A program made the translations under genes and the position numbers. Under the pieces are notes generated by a model. It ran no database searches, was not told the origin of the DNA, and worked only from the letters and a program-made list of their open reading frames with translations. A stretch of DNA of 64,000 nt from Chlorops oryzae (taxonomy: Eukaryota; Arthropoda; Insecta; Diptera; Chloropidae), in contig CM035806.1 in NCBI GenBank assembly GCA_020466095.1, positions 67,075,589 through 67,139,588 on the forward strand, written 5' to 3'. Of this stretch, positions 45,590-56,438 are shown piece after piece; within the stretch, counting starts at the first letter, position 1; each line of letters starts with the position of its first letter.

Positions 45590-45900
45590 CTAAGCACAGT
45601 ATATATAGACAAATGTATATATTCTTGACCAGGATCGAAAACTGAATCGATATAGACATGTCCGTCCCTCGGTCCCTCGTTCTGTCTGTCCGTCCGTCCA
45701 TCCGTCTGTGGTCGGACCTCTTTCCAAACGGCTGGACCAATCACGTCGAAATTTGGCACACAGGTATATCGGGCCCCGAGGCTAATTTTAAGGTAAACTC
45801 CCACGCCAACACTTAGGTTGACCAAGACAAATGAAAAGTATAGAAGAAAACTTGATAAGGGCCGCACACTGCCACGCCCATAAATGGAGATTTTTTGTAC
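45590..45900 (+). mobile_element. Helentron/DINE-1-like repeat, family 1, copy F (partial)
   Basis: Contains AACTGAATCGATATAGACATGT, a GTCC/GTCT tract, GGACCTCTTTCCAAACGGCT and one CACTGCCACGCCCA unit. Both ends are degraded. Confidence 0.7.
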
Positions 45901-46325
45901 ATAAGCAGCTAAATGCAACTGAGCGATGTTCTTCGGCGGTTTGAGGCTCTTCAGCCGATTTTGATGGGTATCTGGTGGCACTGCTTTGTTTATACTTATT
46001 ATCTCTTAGATCAATGAATAAAATGTATATAAAAAAACAAATTTCGAAAAATATCCTGCATTCTTCCATTTCTTCTAGTGCTGCCATATATATGTAGATA
46101 TATATTTCTAATTTCGACAAATTACTCATAAATTGTAGTATTGGTAAGTTTTCAAGTTAAATGGCTCAAAATTTACTTACGTTAAATAATATTTCTACTA
46201 CAAAGTTACTCTATTCACCAAGTCAGTAATTAATGCAGAACTTCCAACTTTTGGCATTTAACTTGAAGCTAGATTATATCATTTTTTTCGCTCTTTCATA
46301 TTGCCTGACTTTTCCAGAAAAAAAA
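45901..46325. other. no gene recognised
   Basis: AT-rich spacer; the minus ORFs running through it are chance continuations of the neighbouring repeat. Confidence 0.5.
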
Positions 46326-47162
46326 GTAAGGGTGTAATAGTCAGATGAGCCTGACCATACAATACCCGACACAAAAATTCATGTTTCAACATTTTCAAAA
46401 CGGGTCCCAAGACCACTACCATTAAGACAAGGTATTATAGAGATTTTTAGGGCCAATAAGCGCCTCGTAGTCCGATTTCTTTTCAAATTTTTTATGAGAA
46501 CCGTCCTCTTTCCACGCCCAGTTTTCCAATTTTAGGAAATTTAATCGGATGCTTAAATATAAGTTTAAATTCCTTGAAATATCTCTAAAATCTCTGGTCT
46601 TGGATCAGTTTTGAAATTTTCGTGACAGACTTTAGTACTGGAAGTACCCGTGATAATGGATCGATCAAGAAAATTTTTGTAGAGGTTACTTATGGAAATA
46701 GAGGACGTATGTATACATGCTAACTTTCGTTCAAGTCCCACAATAATAGCGGGTGCAAGAGACAATTATCGAAAAACGCCCTTCTGCCACGCCCACTTTT
46801 CCAATTTTCGGAAATCATATTAATTGCCTTTAAATATGTTCAAATATCAAATTTCATCACAATATTTTGGAAAATTCCGGTTCCAGAGCAGCTCGGTTCG
46901 ATCGGGCCCATTCTCAAACGTGTTCTTACTCTTGCCCCCGTGAAAACGCATACCAAATTTCGTGAAAGATACTTGGCTCAACTTCTTCCAAAACCCAATT
47001 GTATAAGGATAGACTGTCCGGCCGACAGACGGATATCGGATCTCCTGGTGACGCTGATCATTTCTATACATATTTATTATGGTCTATTTCGTTTGGTTAT
47101 ATGTGTTAAAAACACAACCGCACAAACGCAATATACCCTTGTCACAGAGTGTGTCGGGTATA
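46326..47162 (-). mobile_element. Helentron/DINE-1-like repeat, family 2, copy f
   Basis: Minus-strand copy. The 3' end AAGTAAGGGTGTAATAGTCA is on the left and the 5' end CACAGAGTGTGTCGGGTATA on the right. It is diverged and the GTCY tract is reduced to GTCCGGCCGACAGACGG. Confidence 0.8.
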
Positions 47163-47485
47163 GAAATAAAACTCGTTCCGCTTGAACTTTACGAAGAAAA
47201 ACTTTTAAATTATTTCCTCGCAAATGCATCTTCTTAAAACTTTCAAGGTAAAAGAATTTGTTCCGATTGACTTTTGGTGACTTTATCAGCTTTTGGCGTA
47301 GACTTAACTTTTGGCAAATAACTTCTAAAGTTAAGTTCATGTCATTGAATCATTAAATTGGCGTTTTACGACTTTGTGATATAATTAGATCAACATTGTG
47401 AAATTTTCAAATTCCATATTAATTTGGTAGTTTTCGCAAAAAGACTATATGGGCTCTATTTCGAAACGTCCACATTAAGAACTAA
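47163..47485. other. no gene recognised
   Basis: AT-rich; nothing assignable. Confidence 0.5.
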
Positions 47486-47878
47486 CCCCCTTATTCATAA
47501 TCAATTTTTAAATTTAAAACATTAGGTATGTTCCCGTACTGTCCGAAACTGCCCAGTTTTTTGAAAACTGTATGAAAATTTGGCAGGTTTGGGAAGTTTC
47601 GGGCAGTACGGGAACATACCTATTAATTAAATTCAATTTTTGTATGACAATTTGACATTTAAACAATAGGGTTATTCTCAAAGGTGTGTTAAAAGCGTTG
47701 GAAAGTCGGAAAATTGCGACTTCTTAAAAAATTTGTAAACTTTTTTTTGTATCTTGCACAAATTTTAAATTAGTTAGCAGCAGTTAAAAATTTCAGATTT
47801 TCCGACTTTCCTATTTTCGGACGCCTTTGTGAATACCCCTAATGTTTTAAATTTAAAATTTGATTATGAATAAGGGGG
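47486..47878. mobile_element. TAA-flanked element with CCCCCTTATTCATAATCAA ends
   Basis: 39-bp ends starting CCCCCTTATTCATAATCAA, inverse with one mismatch. TAA flanks both sides (47483-47485, 47879-47881). A small MITE (47525-47620) lies at the inner edge of its left arm, and the segment 47668-47841 has inverse GGGTTATTCTCAAAGG / CCTTTGTGAATACCCC ends, so up to three elements are stacked here. Confidence 0.75.
47525..47620. mobile_element. 96-bp TA-flanked MITE, relative of 36352-36468
   Basis: TA|GGTATGTTCCCGTACTG ... CAGTACGGGAACATACC|TA. Nearly the whole unit is palindromic. Confidence 0.8.
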
Positions 47879-47931
47879 TAAAGGTTTAAAATTAAAACCT
47901 ATCGGTATAAAATTAAATCTTTTGATTAAGG

Positions 47932-48303
47932 GTGTTCACAAAGCCTATATTAGTAGTGTCTTAATATTGCTACCGTCTTAATTTAATACTTTAATACGAT
48001 TGAGAAAATTTGTTGTTACTGTTTTATATACATACAAATTCAATTTAATACGGTGTGGCAAAATTAAGAGACTAAAGAGCGTGTCAGTTTCTAATGGCAA
48101 TTTTGACATTTTTGAAATATTTGAAAATCAATCGACAAATTCAAAAGCCTACTTTTGTTTTGGACATATATAACGTTTTGGAATTTAACAAACAATTGCT
48201 ATTTTAATACGGCCGTTTTGATGAAGGGTTGCTCACACTGAATTTTTTAAGACGTAGCAATATTGCCGCATTAAAACTTTAATATGCCTTTGTGAATACC
48301 CTT
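47932..48303. mobile_element. ATT-flanked element with AAGGGTGTTCACAAAGCC ends
   Basis: AAGGGTGTTCACAAAGCC at the left and GCCTTTGTGAATACCCTT at the right, with ATT on both sides. The ends resemble those of the inner segment 47668-47841. Confidence 0.6.
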
Positions 48304-48490
48304 ATTGTTAAATTTGAATTTCAATACCAAAAAGTGTTGTTTTAATACCTTTTGGTTTTAAATGATCTCAAAAACGAACAAAGTTCTCAAATTGTTCTCG
48401 CGATTATATAGCTATCATACATACATACGAGGCGTCTATAGTTCGATTTTATCGAACGTTGATATTATAAATCTAGCACCCGCGAATGAG

Positions 48491-48980
48491 ATCTCTCCGT
48501 AGCGTACTGGAAGCGATTTTGCTTAAGGTGCTCTCACACAATATGTATCGAGCAATATGACCTGTCAAATATGCCACAAGCGAAGCTGGCATGTCGTGTG
48601 AATGCAAGAATGTCGATACATATGGCTGAGCCACATGGCTGTGCATCTTCTTTATTCGATTTTCAAACTAATTTGATAATCGTATGTGTGCACACGCGAA
48701 AACAGCTGTTTTCGTTTAAAAATAAAAATTGCGCGAAATGGAGTCGGCAAAGGTAAATATAGTTTGCTTTTTAATTAATTGATAATTTTAAAACAAAGGA
48801 ATTAATCGACATGACATATATGTGTCGTGTGAGTGCAAAAAAGACAATGCATGTTCCAAACCAATTTTGACAGGAATACGAAATGAAATTTGACAGGTCA
48901 TATTGCTCGATACATATTGTGTGAGAGCACCTTTAGCATTCCGAATGGTCCGAGTTCGAACCCTGTCGCAAGCAAAAAAA
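48491..48980 (+). repeat. tRNA-like sequence split by a MITE
   Basis: CTCCGTAGCGTACTGGAAGC (A-box side, 48495-48525) and GTCCGAGTTCGAACCCTGTC (B-box side, 48948-48967) are separated by a 407-bp inverted-repeat element with a TTA duplication. Excising it restores a ~75-nt unit with tRNA-like box spacing, then A-rich sequence. Confidence 0.6.
48526..48932. mobile_element. TTA-flanked MITE inside a tRNA-like sequence
   Basis: AGGTGCTCTCACACAATATG... and its inverse form arms of about 45 bp. TTA lies at 48523-48525 and 48933-48935. The 3-bp TTA duplication is PIF/Harbinger-like. Confidence 0.8.
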
Positions 48981-49309
48981 AAAACTGTGGAAATATTGGG
49001 GCTTGAAAAAGGTAAAGTAAATTTTGAGCTTGGGAAAACGAAAAATTGATGTACTCGGGAAGGAGAAAACATAGTTGCGAGCCATAAAGTGAAGTTATTG
49101 GTCCTGCCTTCAAAAACGTGTGGTCATGTCATGCTGGTTCAAGAATTCCCATGAGTTCTGCTGGAATATATCTTTCCTTATATTTTGGCTTTCCATAAAA
49201 AGTTTGGTTGCAATCCTTTTATTCCTCTTAGTTTTTTATTATAATAGGTATATTATTTTTATCTACATATCAAAAAAAAAAAAAAAAAGAAAGAAATTGA
49301 CGCTTGCCT

Positions 49310-49375
49310 GAACGGGGATTGAACTCGCCGGCATCAGATTGTGAGGCAATATCTCTCATTTCCTTTTGCTCAATG
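49310..49375 (-). repeat. tRNA-like sequence
   Basis: On the minus strand GGCGAGTTCAATCCCCGTTC is a B-box-like block, followed by GGCAAGCG and a T/A-rich tail. The A-box side (ATTGCCTCACAATC region) is weak. Confidence 0.4.
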
Positions 49376-49395
49376 CATAACAATTTTTTTTATAA

Positions 49396-50297
49396 CACAG
49401 TGCAACACATAATTTCCGAACCACTTCTTGTTTGGCGTTCCTGAAAATACTTACCAAACCCAGAAAAACTACGTTTTTCGTTTTGCCAAATTGGCTACCG
49501 TTCGCGAGATATGGCGGTTCAAAGTTTTTGGCTCCAAGGGGATTTTGTGCATTTTTTCCTTCAATAGTTATAGAATATATTTGAAATTTTTTAAAGTTAT
49601 TGTATCCTTAAATAAGCTAACTTAAATACAAAATCAAGATAAATACAAATTTTTTAAAACTAACGGTGTAAAGGCTGTAGTACATGAGATGTAAAAAGCC
49701 ACATTTATATGTAGCTCTGACGTAATTTGGACGTCAGGAAGTTTTTGAATACACTATATGTAGCCATTTTAAAAACTTTCTGACGTCAAAATGATGTCAG
49801 AGCTACATATGAATGTGGCTTTTAACATCTCATGTACTACAGCCTTAAGTCAAAGTCAAAAAACTGTGAAATTTTAGAAAAATTTTGATTATTTCTTGAA
49901 TTTGAATGAAAATAACTTAACAACAAGCTGTTACCTTTTTGATATTGTAATTTTAAATTGTAGGCCAATCAATTATGTGTACATATGTGAAATTAGAGAA
50001 CGGCAGCACATACCATTTTCATGATATAAATTTTTTTCTATAACAACTCAATGTCGAGATTTTTATACATAAGCAACACAATTTTTAAACGAAAAATTCA
50101 CTTCTTTTTCGTTCCGAAAACAAATTACGACTAGATGAATTTAAAATATTTGGTCAGGGAAAAATAGAGCAATTTGTTCAAAATAACACTTGGAAAGAAA
50201 AAAAAAAAACGTAGTTTTTCTAGGTTTAGTAAGTACTTTCAGGAACGCCAAACAAAAAGCGGTTCGGAGTCGATGATCTGAAAAATGTTGCACTGTG
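49396..50297. mobile_element. element with ~85-bp ends (CACAGTGCAACA) and a nested MITE
   Basis: CACAGTGCAACACATAATTT and inverse CACTGTG at 50291-50297. The inverse similarity continues for about 85 bp (GTTTGGCGTTCCTGAAA, CTACGTTTTT). TAA on both sides. Although it starts CACAGTG it lacks a 5-bp GC-rich duplication, so I do not group it with the Transib-like elements. MITE 49672-49845 is inside. Confidence 0.7.
49672..49845. mobile_element. 174-bp TAA-flanked palindromic MITE
   Basis: AGGCTGTAGTACATGAGATG and its inverse, with TAA at 49669-49671 and 49846-49848. The inner arms TAGCTCTGACGT / GTCAGAGCTA pair too. Confidence 0.85.
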
Positions 50298-50562
50298 TAA
50301 TTCATACGAAAAATTCTCAATTTTTCTCTCTCTTTATTTAAACCAAAAAGGTTTTAATTTTATTTCTTTTTGGCTCTTAACATGATATGCATGCAGTCTA
50401 CGGGGACATAAGTTCACTCACAGTCCCAATGCACAGACGTCCATTTGAAAAATTAAAATCCTGAAGTAAATATTATTTGTTCTCTGAAACTTGCGATAGT
50501 CTCTTGCGACGACCAATTTAGTTGTTTTTTCTAGTCCATTTGTTGAAACGTCGGCTCTTCAC

Positions 50563-51270
50563 ATGGTTTTCTACCGAAATCCAAAGAACTTTGGTGAAGC
50601 CTTTGGCTTACCGTTGATTATTCTAAGGACTGCAGGATTTTTGCCGTTCAAATTTTCAACGAAAACAAATAAATATGAAATTTCGTGGATCAATTATTTT
50701 GTAACGATTGGCCATTTCGTTGTATTCGTTTATGTTAACGCGACAATGATAGCCTTCAATTTGCAGGATTATTTAAATCCTTTGCTCGGATTTTCACCCT
50801 TGGCAATCTATGGAAATCTATTGTTACGTATTTTAAGCATCGCAATGGTACTTTCACTGTTCATTCCAATGATATTTCGATTTAAGAGAGCAAATTTAAC
50901 GATTAATTATTATATAGCGACAATTGAGAAGCTTCAAATCTTGGGTATCAATACCAAAGGCATATATAAATACATTCAATGGCAGAGCACAGTGTTCACG
51001 ATAATTGCTGCTTTCATGTTATTCTTCAGCTCTTGGCATTCAGTCTATTTCTATGAGAAGATCCTTCAGAGGAAGCCATCGCTAAAATATTATATCGCGG
51101 TCGTTCTGTCAGATCTATATCAAGCTTTGTTTCTTCTGTTCGGCTGGATGCAAATTTTGACAATTTGCCAACTCTCTAGGAAGCTTAATGATTACTTTAA
51201 AAGACTGGTCATCGATTGTGGGAAGCGATTCGAGCAAGGATACCATGACATCAATGAAGCGGCATATTAA
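50563..51270 (+). CDS. gustatory-receptor-like protein 1, N-terminal half only
   Basis: Insect gustatory receptors are seven-helix ligand-gated channels with inverted topology. This 235-residue ORF has the family start, NPKNFGEAFGLPLIILRTAG followed by FLPFKFS. Four hydrophobic segments lie at about 44-66, 80-104, 141-160 and 174-202. It then stops at YHDINEAAY. Family members are usually about 350-450 residues with seven helices and a TYhhhhhQF signature in the last one; neither the last three helices nor the signature is found here or in the next 800 bp. It is paralogous to 52105-52854 (shared FFSSWHSVYFYEKI and LKYYI.VVLSD). Either 3' exons are missing or unrecognised, or it is a truncated gene. 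Same strand as Vmat. Confidence 0.75.
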   Translation: MVFYRNPKNFGEAFGLPLIILRTAGFLPFKFSTKTNKYEISWINYFVTIGHFVVFVYVNATMIAFNLQDYLNPLLGFSPLAIYGNLLLRILSIAMVLSLFIPMIFRFKRANLTINYYIATIEKLQILGINTKGIYKYIQWQSTVFTIIAAFMLFFSSWHSVYFYEKILQRKPSLKYYIAVVLSDLYQALFLLFGWMQILTICQLSRKLNDYFKRLVIDCGKRFEQGYHDINEAAY

Positions 51271-52104
51271 GATCTTAATTAACAAATTATGATGCCAGCT
51301 AATGAAAATGAATAAACTCAATTATTATATCATTACCATTTTAGTGAAAAATAAGAGCCAAATTTGCAATACATTAGACATGGGAATCGAAGTGTTAAGA
51401 AATATCATTTTTCACATAGAACGACCTAAATTTTTTCCCATATAAATAAGAGCCAAAGTTGAACGATTTTCAGTCATTAAATCCTGAAAATTTCATTTTT
51501 GTTTTTTTCAAAGTACTTGCAAGGCCAAGGACTGCTGAGAAGCGAGTAGAAGTTCGGGAATTTTCTTGATTTTCACCAAAATCATAAAGACACTTCACAA
51601 GGTCTTCTAAAATGCCTTTTGAATTTATCCCCTGCTAAAATGATTGCTCTTTAAATACCCATTTTAGCTGGAGATAATCTTAAAAGGGATCTCAGAAGAT
51701 TTTGCGAATATCATGTCAGAAATTAAATTTTTTTAAAGGATTATCATATAATTCATCACCTCATTATCATCAGCTCTGACAAACTTCTCGGAGAACAAGC
51801 TTAAGGAAAGACGCTATTGGAAGAAAACTTTTGAGAAAGCAGTCCTCCCAAAAAATTGCCTGAAAGACCTCGCTCGAATATTTTTCACAATCATATTTCT
51901 TTTTTTGCATGACCTTTCGTTTCACGGCAATAAAAACAGTATCAGATCCCATTACTTTTAATCACAGCCTGCCCTCCCGGCAGCCTTATCAGACACTCGA
52001 ACGCTCAGCCCATTAAGTTGATTGCTTCATTCACTGAAGGACTCAAAACAAAAAAATAAAATATTCTTCATTTGCAGTTCGCCGAATCACTTCGACTCGA
52101 AAAT
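51271..52104. other. spacer between the two receptor ORFs
   Basis: I looked for exons with helices 5-7 and the TYhhhhhQF motif and saw none on +. Otherwise AT-rich without features. Confidence 0.5.
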
Positions 52105-52854
52105 ATGTCGATATTGAAGAATCCGAAACATTTGGGTGAAGCCCTCGCGTTGACAACATTTTTCGTACGTATCGCCGGATTCTTCCCCTTTAAATATTCA
52201 TTGAAAACGAATCGATTCTCCGTTTCGTGGCCCCTCTACTTGCTAACTATTATGAATGTTTGCATTTTCACCTACGTCAACATAACAATGCTAATGTACG
52301 ATTGGGTTGACTACCTTAATCCGCTGATCGGAATATCGAGTCTGACGATTTTCGGTAACCTGGCATTGCGTCTAATGGGCATCATTATCGTCTACTTGAT
52401 ACTCGGCAGCGTTGTGTTCTGCAGTTCGGACTGCTTAGACGTGCTCCATCAGATAATGATACTCATCAAAAGCATCGAGACCCTACCGATTGACATTCAT
52501 ATCGTCTATAGGCGCGTTCATATGCTGAGCAGCTTCTTCTCCGTCCTAATTGCCTTCATTTTGTTCTTCAGTTCGTGGCATTCGGTGTATTTCTATGAGA
52601 AAATTCGTCACGAAGAGCCCACGCTCAAGTACTACATTGTTGTCGTTTTGTCGGATTTCTATAAGTCACTGTTCTTGTACTTCTCCTGGATACAGCTCTA
52701 TATGTTATATCAGTTCTCAAAGCGATTCAACGATTACCTACGAGGACTAGTCGAAGAGAGAAAGAAATTCTTTGAACGTGAACGATTGGAGGGATATACA
52801 CATAAAAAACGAAGCTCTGTGAATCATACGAATATTTTATTGTATTTGAATTGA
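52105..52854 (+). CDS. gustatory-receptor-like protein 2, N-terminal half only
   Basis: Tandem paralogue of 50563-51270. I start at MSILKNPKHLGEALALTTFF because it aligns with the start of the first copy; the frame is open upstream to 52072 with another ATG. The product of 249 residues has IAGFFPFKYSLKTNRFSVSW, four membrane segments, FFSSWHSVYFYEKI, LKYYIVVVLSDFY and QFSKRFNDYLRGLV, then a short unlike tail ending HTNILLYLN. Helices 5-7 and the C-terminal signature are absent, exactly as in copy 1. Codon use is more GC-rich than copy 1. The shared truncation point suggests either alternative first exons of one receptor locus (as known for Drosophila Gr39a) or duplication of an already truncated gene. 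Confidence 0.78.
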   Translation: MSILKNPKHLGEALALTTFFVRIAGFFPFKYSLKTNRFSVSWPLYLLTIMNVCIFTYVNITMLMYDWVDYLNPLIGISSLTIFGNLALRLMGIIIVYLILGSVVFCSSDCLDVLHQIMILIKSIETLPIDIHIVYRRVHMLSSFFSVLIAFILFFSSWHSVYFYEKIRHEEPTLKYYIVVVLSDFYKSLFLYFSWIQLYMLYQFSKRFNDYLRGLVEERKKFFERERLEGYTHKKRSSVNHTNILLYLN

Positions 52855-53094
52855 AGGGCAATTCCTGATTGCCTATAGAGTAATGGAAATTTGTAGTGAA
52901 GGTGAAAAGTTTCGCAATAAAAGAGTGATTTACAACAGTATTCCTCGGCATATAAGCACCATTCATCAAAATTGCAATGCAATCAAATGTGTTATTATAA
53001 GCGAGGAAAGCTCACACAGATTTCGATGCTTTTAAGCGGGGAATTCTTGCATATATCGTGCTCAAGCATCTCTACGAGTTGCCTTTTTCCCTTA

Positions 53095-54532
53095 CTACAG
53101 CTTACAATTTTCATTGAAATTTCGACTTAAGACACTGACCGATGAATCATCGACGGCAGCGCCATAATTGCCGCTAAGCATCGATGGCGAGCTAATGCCC
53201 TTTTTAGGTAGACTAGGCATAAATATATGGAGTTGCCTTTTCGAATCCTGAATTTGACTCGAATTCAAGTCATCGTGCAAACGTTTTTGAGAGAATTGTC
53301 CCCCAGGAACCTTGTCACTGTCCCCCCCGTAACGCATGGACGCTGTGTGCATGGCCTTGGCAGTACTCTTTGCGGCGCCATTTCTTACGGGGCGCGGCGG
53401 CTTATAGGCAGCAGCTTCAGACTCCTTATAAAGGCGCGCCGAAGCTAATGGCCCTGCAAGTCTTCGAGTCGTCGTCGCCGTCGTCGTTGTGGCATTCGAG
53501 GCCATTGTACAGAGATCGATATTACGAGCTGGACGATTCAGACGCACTGGGAACCCATCGCGGTTGAATATGATGGTTATTGGTCTCGCTCCGTCCGTTT
53601 TTGGTTGAACTCGACTGTTGTTATTGGCGGCGGTGGTCTGATGGATGCGGCTGCTGTTATGCGTTTTACGTCGCGTTCGATTAGTCGGTAAATTGGCACG
53701 TTGTGAGGGTTCCGGTTGCGGCTGTTGCTGCTGTAGCAGTCTCTTCGTGAACTGTAGCCTCGGATTGCGCTCTTCGAAGGGTTCTTTTTGCTTGGAAATT
53801 TTATCATTTGAAATATCGTTGTCCACATTTTTCACTACGTCACCCTTACCGGCCATACCCAGCCAATTGAGAACTCGTTCCGCTAAACGCTCTTCCGGAT
53901 TCGAGCAGGCATTCGAGAGTGTCGATTGCATATCCTGCGAGGAGCTGTGTCTTGAATAAAGCTCTTGCAATTCACGCATCCGCCTATTCAATTGATAGCC
54001 ATAGCCTCCTCCGTCGGTTTTCTGTCGTTTCGGTTGTTTCGTGAACGACGGACGACGATAGAATCTCAGAAGCCTGACCTGCTGTTGTTTATTCAAATGC
54101 TGCGGCTGTTCTTGAAGCTTAATTTTCGCCGAGCCGACTAGCAATAAATTATCGGCGGACTCTTCGCTCTCGTACAAAGTGCTTGCCTCTGAGAAATCAT
54201 AAGATTCGGGTTGGTAAAAACATTCTAAGAAAAAGTTGGTTTTAGACAGGATTTCATAAAAGAATTATTATGTCAATTGACAGACCTCTTTTGCCGATTC
54301 GTTCCGGACTCGCGGCCAATTTGGTTGATTTTCTTCTAACTTCTAATTGCTCCTGTGGTTCATAGTCCAGAATAAAATGCCGATGAAGTGTTCCGCGACC
54401 CTCATTCGACGTGTCTATCCAAACTGAACGCACGAATAATGGCCGACTGGCTGATTCCCAAATTGTCTGCGTTTGCGCTTGCGTTTGAATTTGCGTTTGC
54501 ATTTGATTTTGATTTTGATTTAGAGTTTTCAT
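53095..54532 (-). CDS. unknown 458-residue protein, two exons, antisense inside the Vmat intron
   Basis: Exon 1 is 54532-54286 and exon 2 is 54224-53095. The 61-nt intron 54285-54225 reads GTCTGT...TTTTTCTTAG on the minus strand. Joining them keeps the frame (KR|E|CFYQ) and gives exactly 459 codons with stop. The product starts with a Gln-rich repeat (QNQNQMQTQIQTQAQTQT, residues 6-23). Positions of note are ERLAERVLNWLGMAGKG, which looks helical, a Gln/Pro stretch (LLQQQQPQPEP), a Thr run, and RPITIIFNRDGFPVRLNRP. It is basic and mostly low complexity, with no signal peptide or membrane segment. I do not recognise the family. The ORF length in this AT-rich DNA, its GC-rich codons and the clean splice support a real gene. 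Confidence 0.7.
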
Positions 54533-55620
54533 TTTGCTAATATTTCGTTGTCATAAGAAGGCAATTATTGGCTATAATTAATTTCTAACACGATAGAATT
54601 TGGCAAAGGAAAAACTGTGAGCCTACCTTCTTTGAAGTTGTTGAATATTCTGCACGCATTTCCTTCGAGAACGTTGAACTACATCCTGTATGCCTCAAAC
54701 GATAGTTCCCAATCAACTGAATGCTTCACCCTTGATTTGTACTTCGTGCTTCGTGCTTCGTTCTTCTTTGACAAACAAAATCGCATGTCACTTGCAACAT
54801 CCTGTCGCAAGGATCCTGTTTCCCATTTCGATTTTTTCTCCTAGTTTTTTGTTTACTTTCCTTTATTATTTTCGTGTTTTATTAATAAAAAAAATAAAAA
54901 ACTATGTATATATATGAAACGATGACGACGGCAATTTTTGTCCAAAATTTTCCGCGCAACACGGGAACCTAATATTCCTTAAAAAGGAAAGAAATTGATA
55001 GAAAGAAAAAAATCTGATATTTTCCGAAAAATCAAGCCAAGGAGACACCGAACTGCTGAGTACGCCTGGCTTCAATGAAGTCTTTTCTAAGCAGCCCATA
55101 GCGACGACCAATTGAAAAAAAACAAAAAAAACACAAGAAAACTGTTTGAGTTCGATGTTTTTGTGGCCTTAAACGTCGTCGACACGAACGAACGCAGGTC
55201 ACAAACGGAGCAAGGAACTTTTTGTTACCTCCCTCCATTAAGAAGTTGGCTGCGGTTTTGTTTATTAATTTTATGCACTTTGTTGTTTAATTCGGTTTAG
55301 ATGGCTATCGCAACTCAATTCAAGTTTCTCCCTTAATCAAGGTTTCTTCTTGCCATTGACAGAGGTTCTTTTTTTAGATTTCCTCCAAAAAAATGCATGA
55401 CATAATGACGGTAATAAAAAACAATGCTTAAAGTAAGTCCAAAATAATAGTACAAAAAAAATGTCTTTTTTGCGCCCATCGCACGGTCAAAAGATTCTAG
55501 AATGGACAGGAGTAGTGTCTTCGCATGGCAGGGTAGCCAAGAACGAGCCCCGATGTAGGGGATAGCAAGCCGGGCAAACGACCAGAGCGTCACTATGAGG
55601 GGTCGGCAATTTCACATATA
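54533..55620. other. no gene recognised (upstream of the 458-residue gene)
   Basis: Holds the promoter side of the minus-strand gene. No TATA box or other site can be chosen with confidence. Short ORFs on both strands lack motifs. Confidence 0.5.
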
Positions 55621-56406
55621 CAGCGGTTTCTCACTTTAACGAGCACCATCGTTGTCGGCATGTCTCGTGAAAACGGAATTCTCGTTGAAGTGGGTACCAA
55701 TAAAAAATGACCTAAATTTTATTAATGTAAACTAAATGGATACGTTGAGGTGATCACGCATGAAGGGATAATGAGCAAAATTAACGGTTCATTATCATGG
55801 TAGGGAGGATTCAGACCACCGAGAGCTTCCAACTTTTTTGATCGGCACGGCACGAACAGGAAATTTTAAAGGTCGATAGCGATTAGAATACGCCGCGAGT
55901 AGAATAGATTGTGATTTTCGGAATCGACTTTGAGCATCTCAATTTCATTTGAACTTTGAATTTTTATATACATATAATATATTCTTTCGGATATCGTGGT
56001 TCATTCGGAGTGACGCTCGTCTACTGTTCGTAGTTCTTTGGAACTCTAGCAAATCTCTGCATTAAATTTTTTCGATCTGTGGCTACCTTCCTTGCTTATG
56101 GTAGAAGTTTGCATACACCCACAACCCTCGGCGAGTTAAGCGAAGGCAAACTAGAATGCAGAGTACGATGTAAGTTTTTACGATCATCCTGCCGATCAAA
56201 CAGATTGAACGGACTGCGATGATGAAGGGAACGTTACAGAAGAATGGCCTAAAAAATTGGTTGCTTGCTAAACTGGGTACTGATCTTGTCAATTATGCTC
56301 GTTATGCAAGGTACTCTGTCCATTAATTTTGATTGCTCGTTAAATCGAGATTTCGTTAAATCGAGATTTCGTTAAAACGAATACTCGTTAAAGTGAGAAA
56401 CGGCTA
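55621..56406. mobile_element. pogo/Tigger-like element, non-autonomous
   Basis: TA|CAGCGGTTTCTCACTTTAAC at the left and GTTAAAGTGAGAAACGGCTA|TA at the right are inverse over ~22 bp. The right sub-terminal region repeats TCGTTAAATCGAGATT, as pogo/Tigger-type ends often do. No transposase motif was found in 786 bp. Confidence 0.65.
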
Positions 56407-56438
56407 TATATAGAAGTGTGTATATATATATATATATA

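Noticed and set aside
49396..50297. Third CACAGTG-ended element as a Transib relative
   Set aside because: Flanks are TAA and not a 5-bp GC-rich duplication, and the ~85-bp ends share nothing with 32929 or 42407 beyond the heptamer.
53227..53959. Three + strand ORFs opposite the 458-residue gene
   Set aside because: Shadows of the GC-rich minus-strand coding exon; the minus frame is longer and splices in frame.
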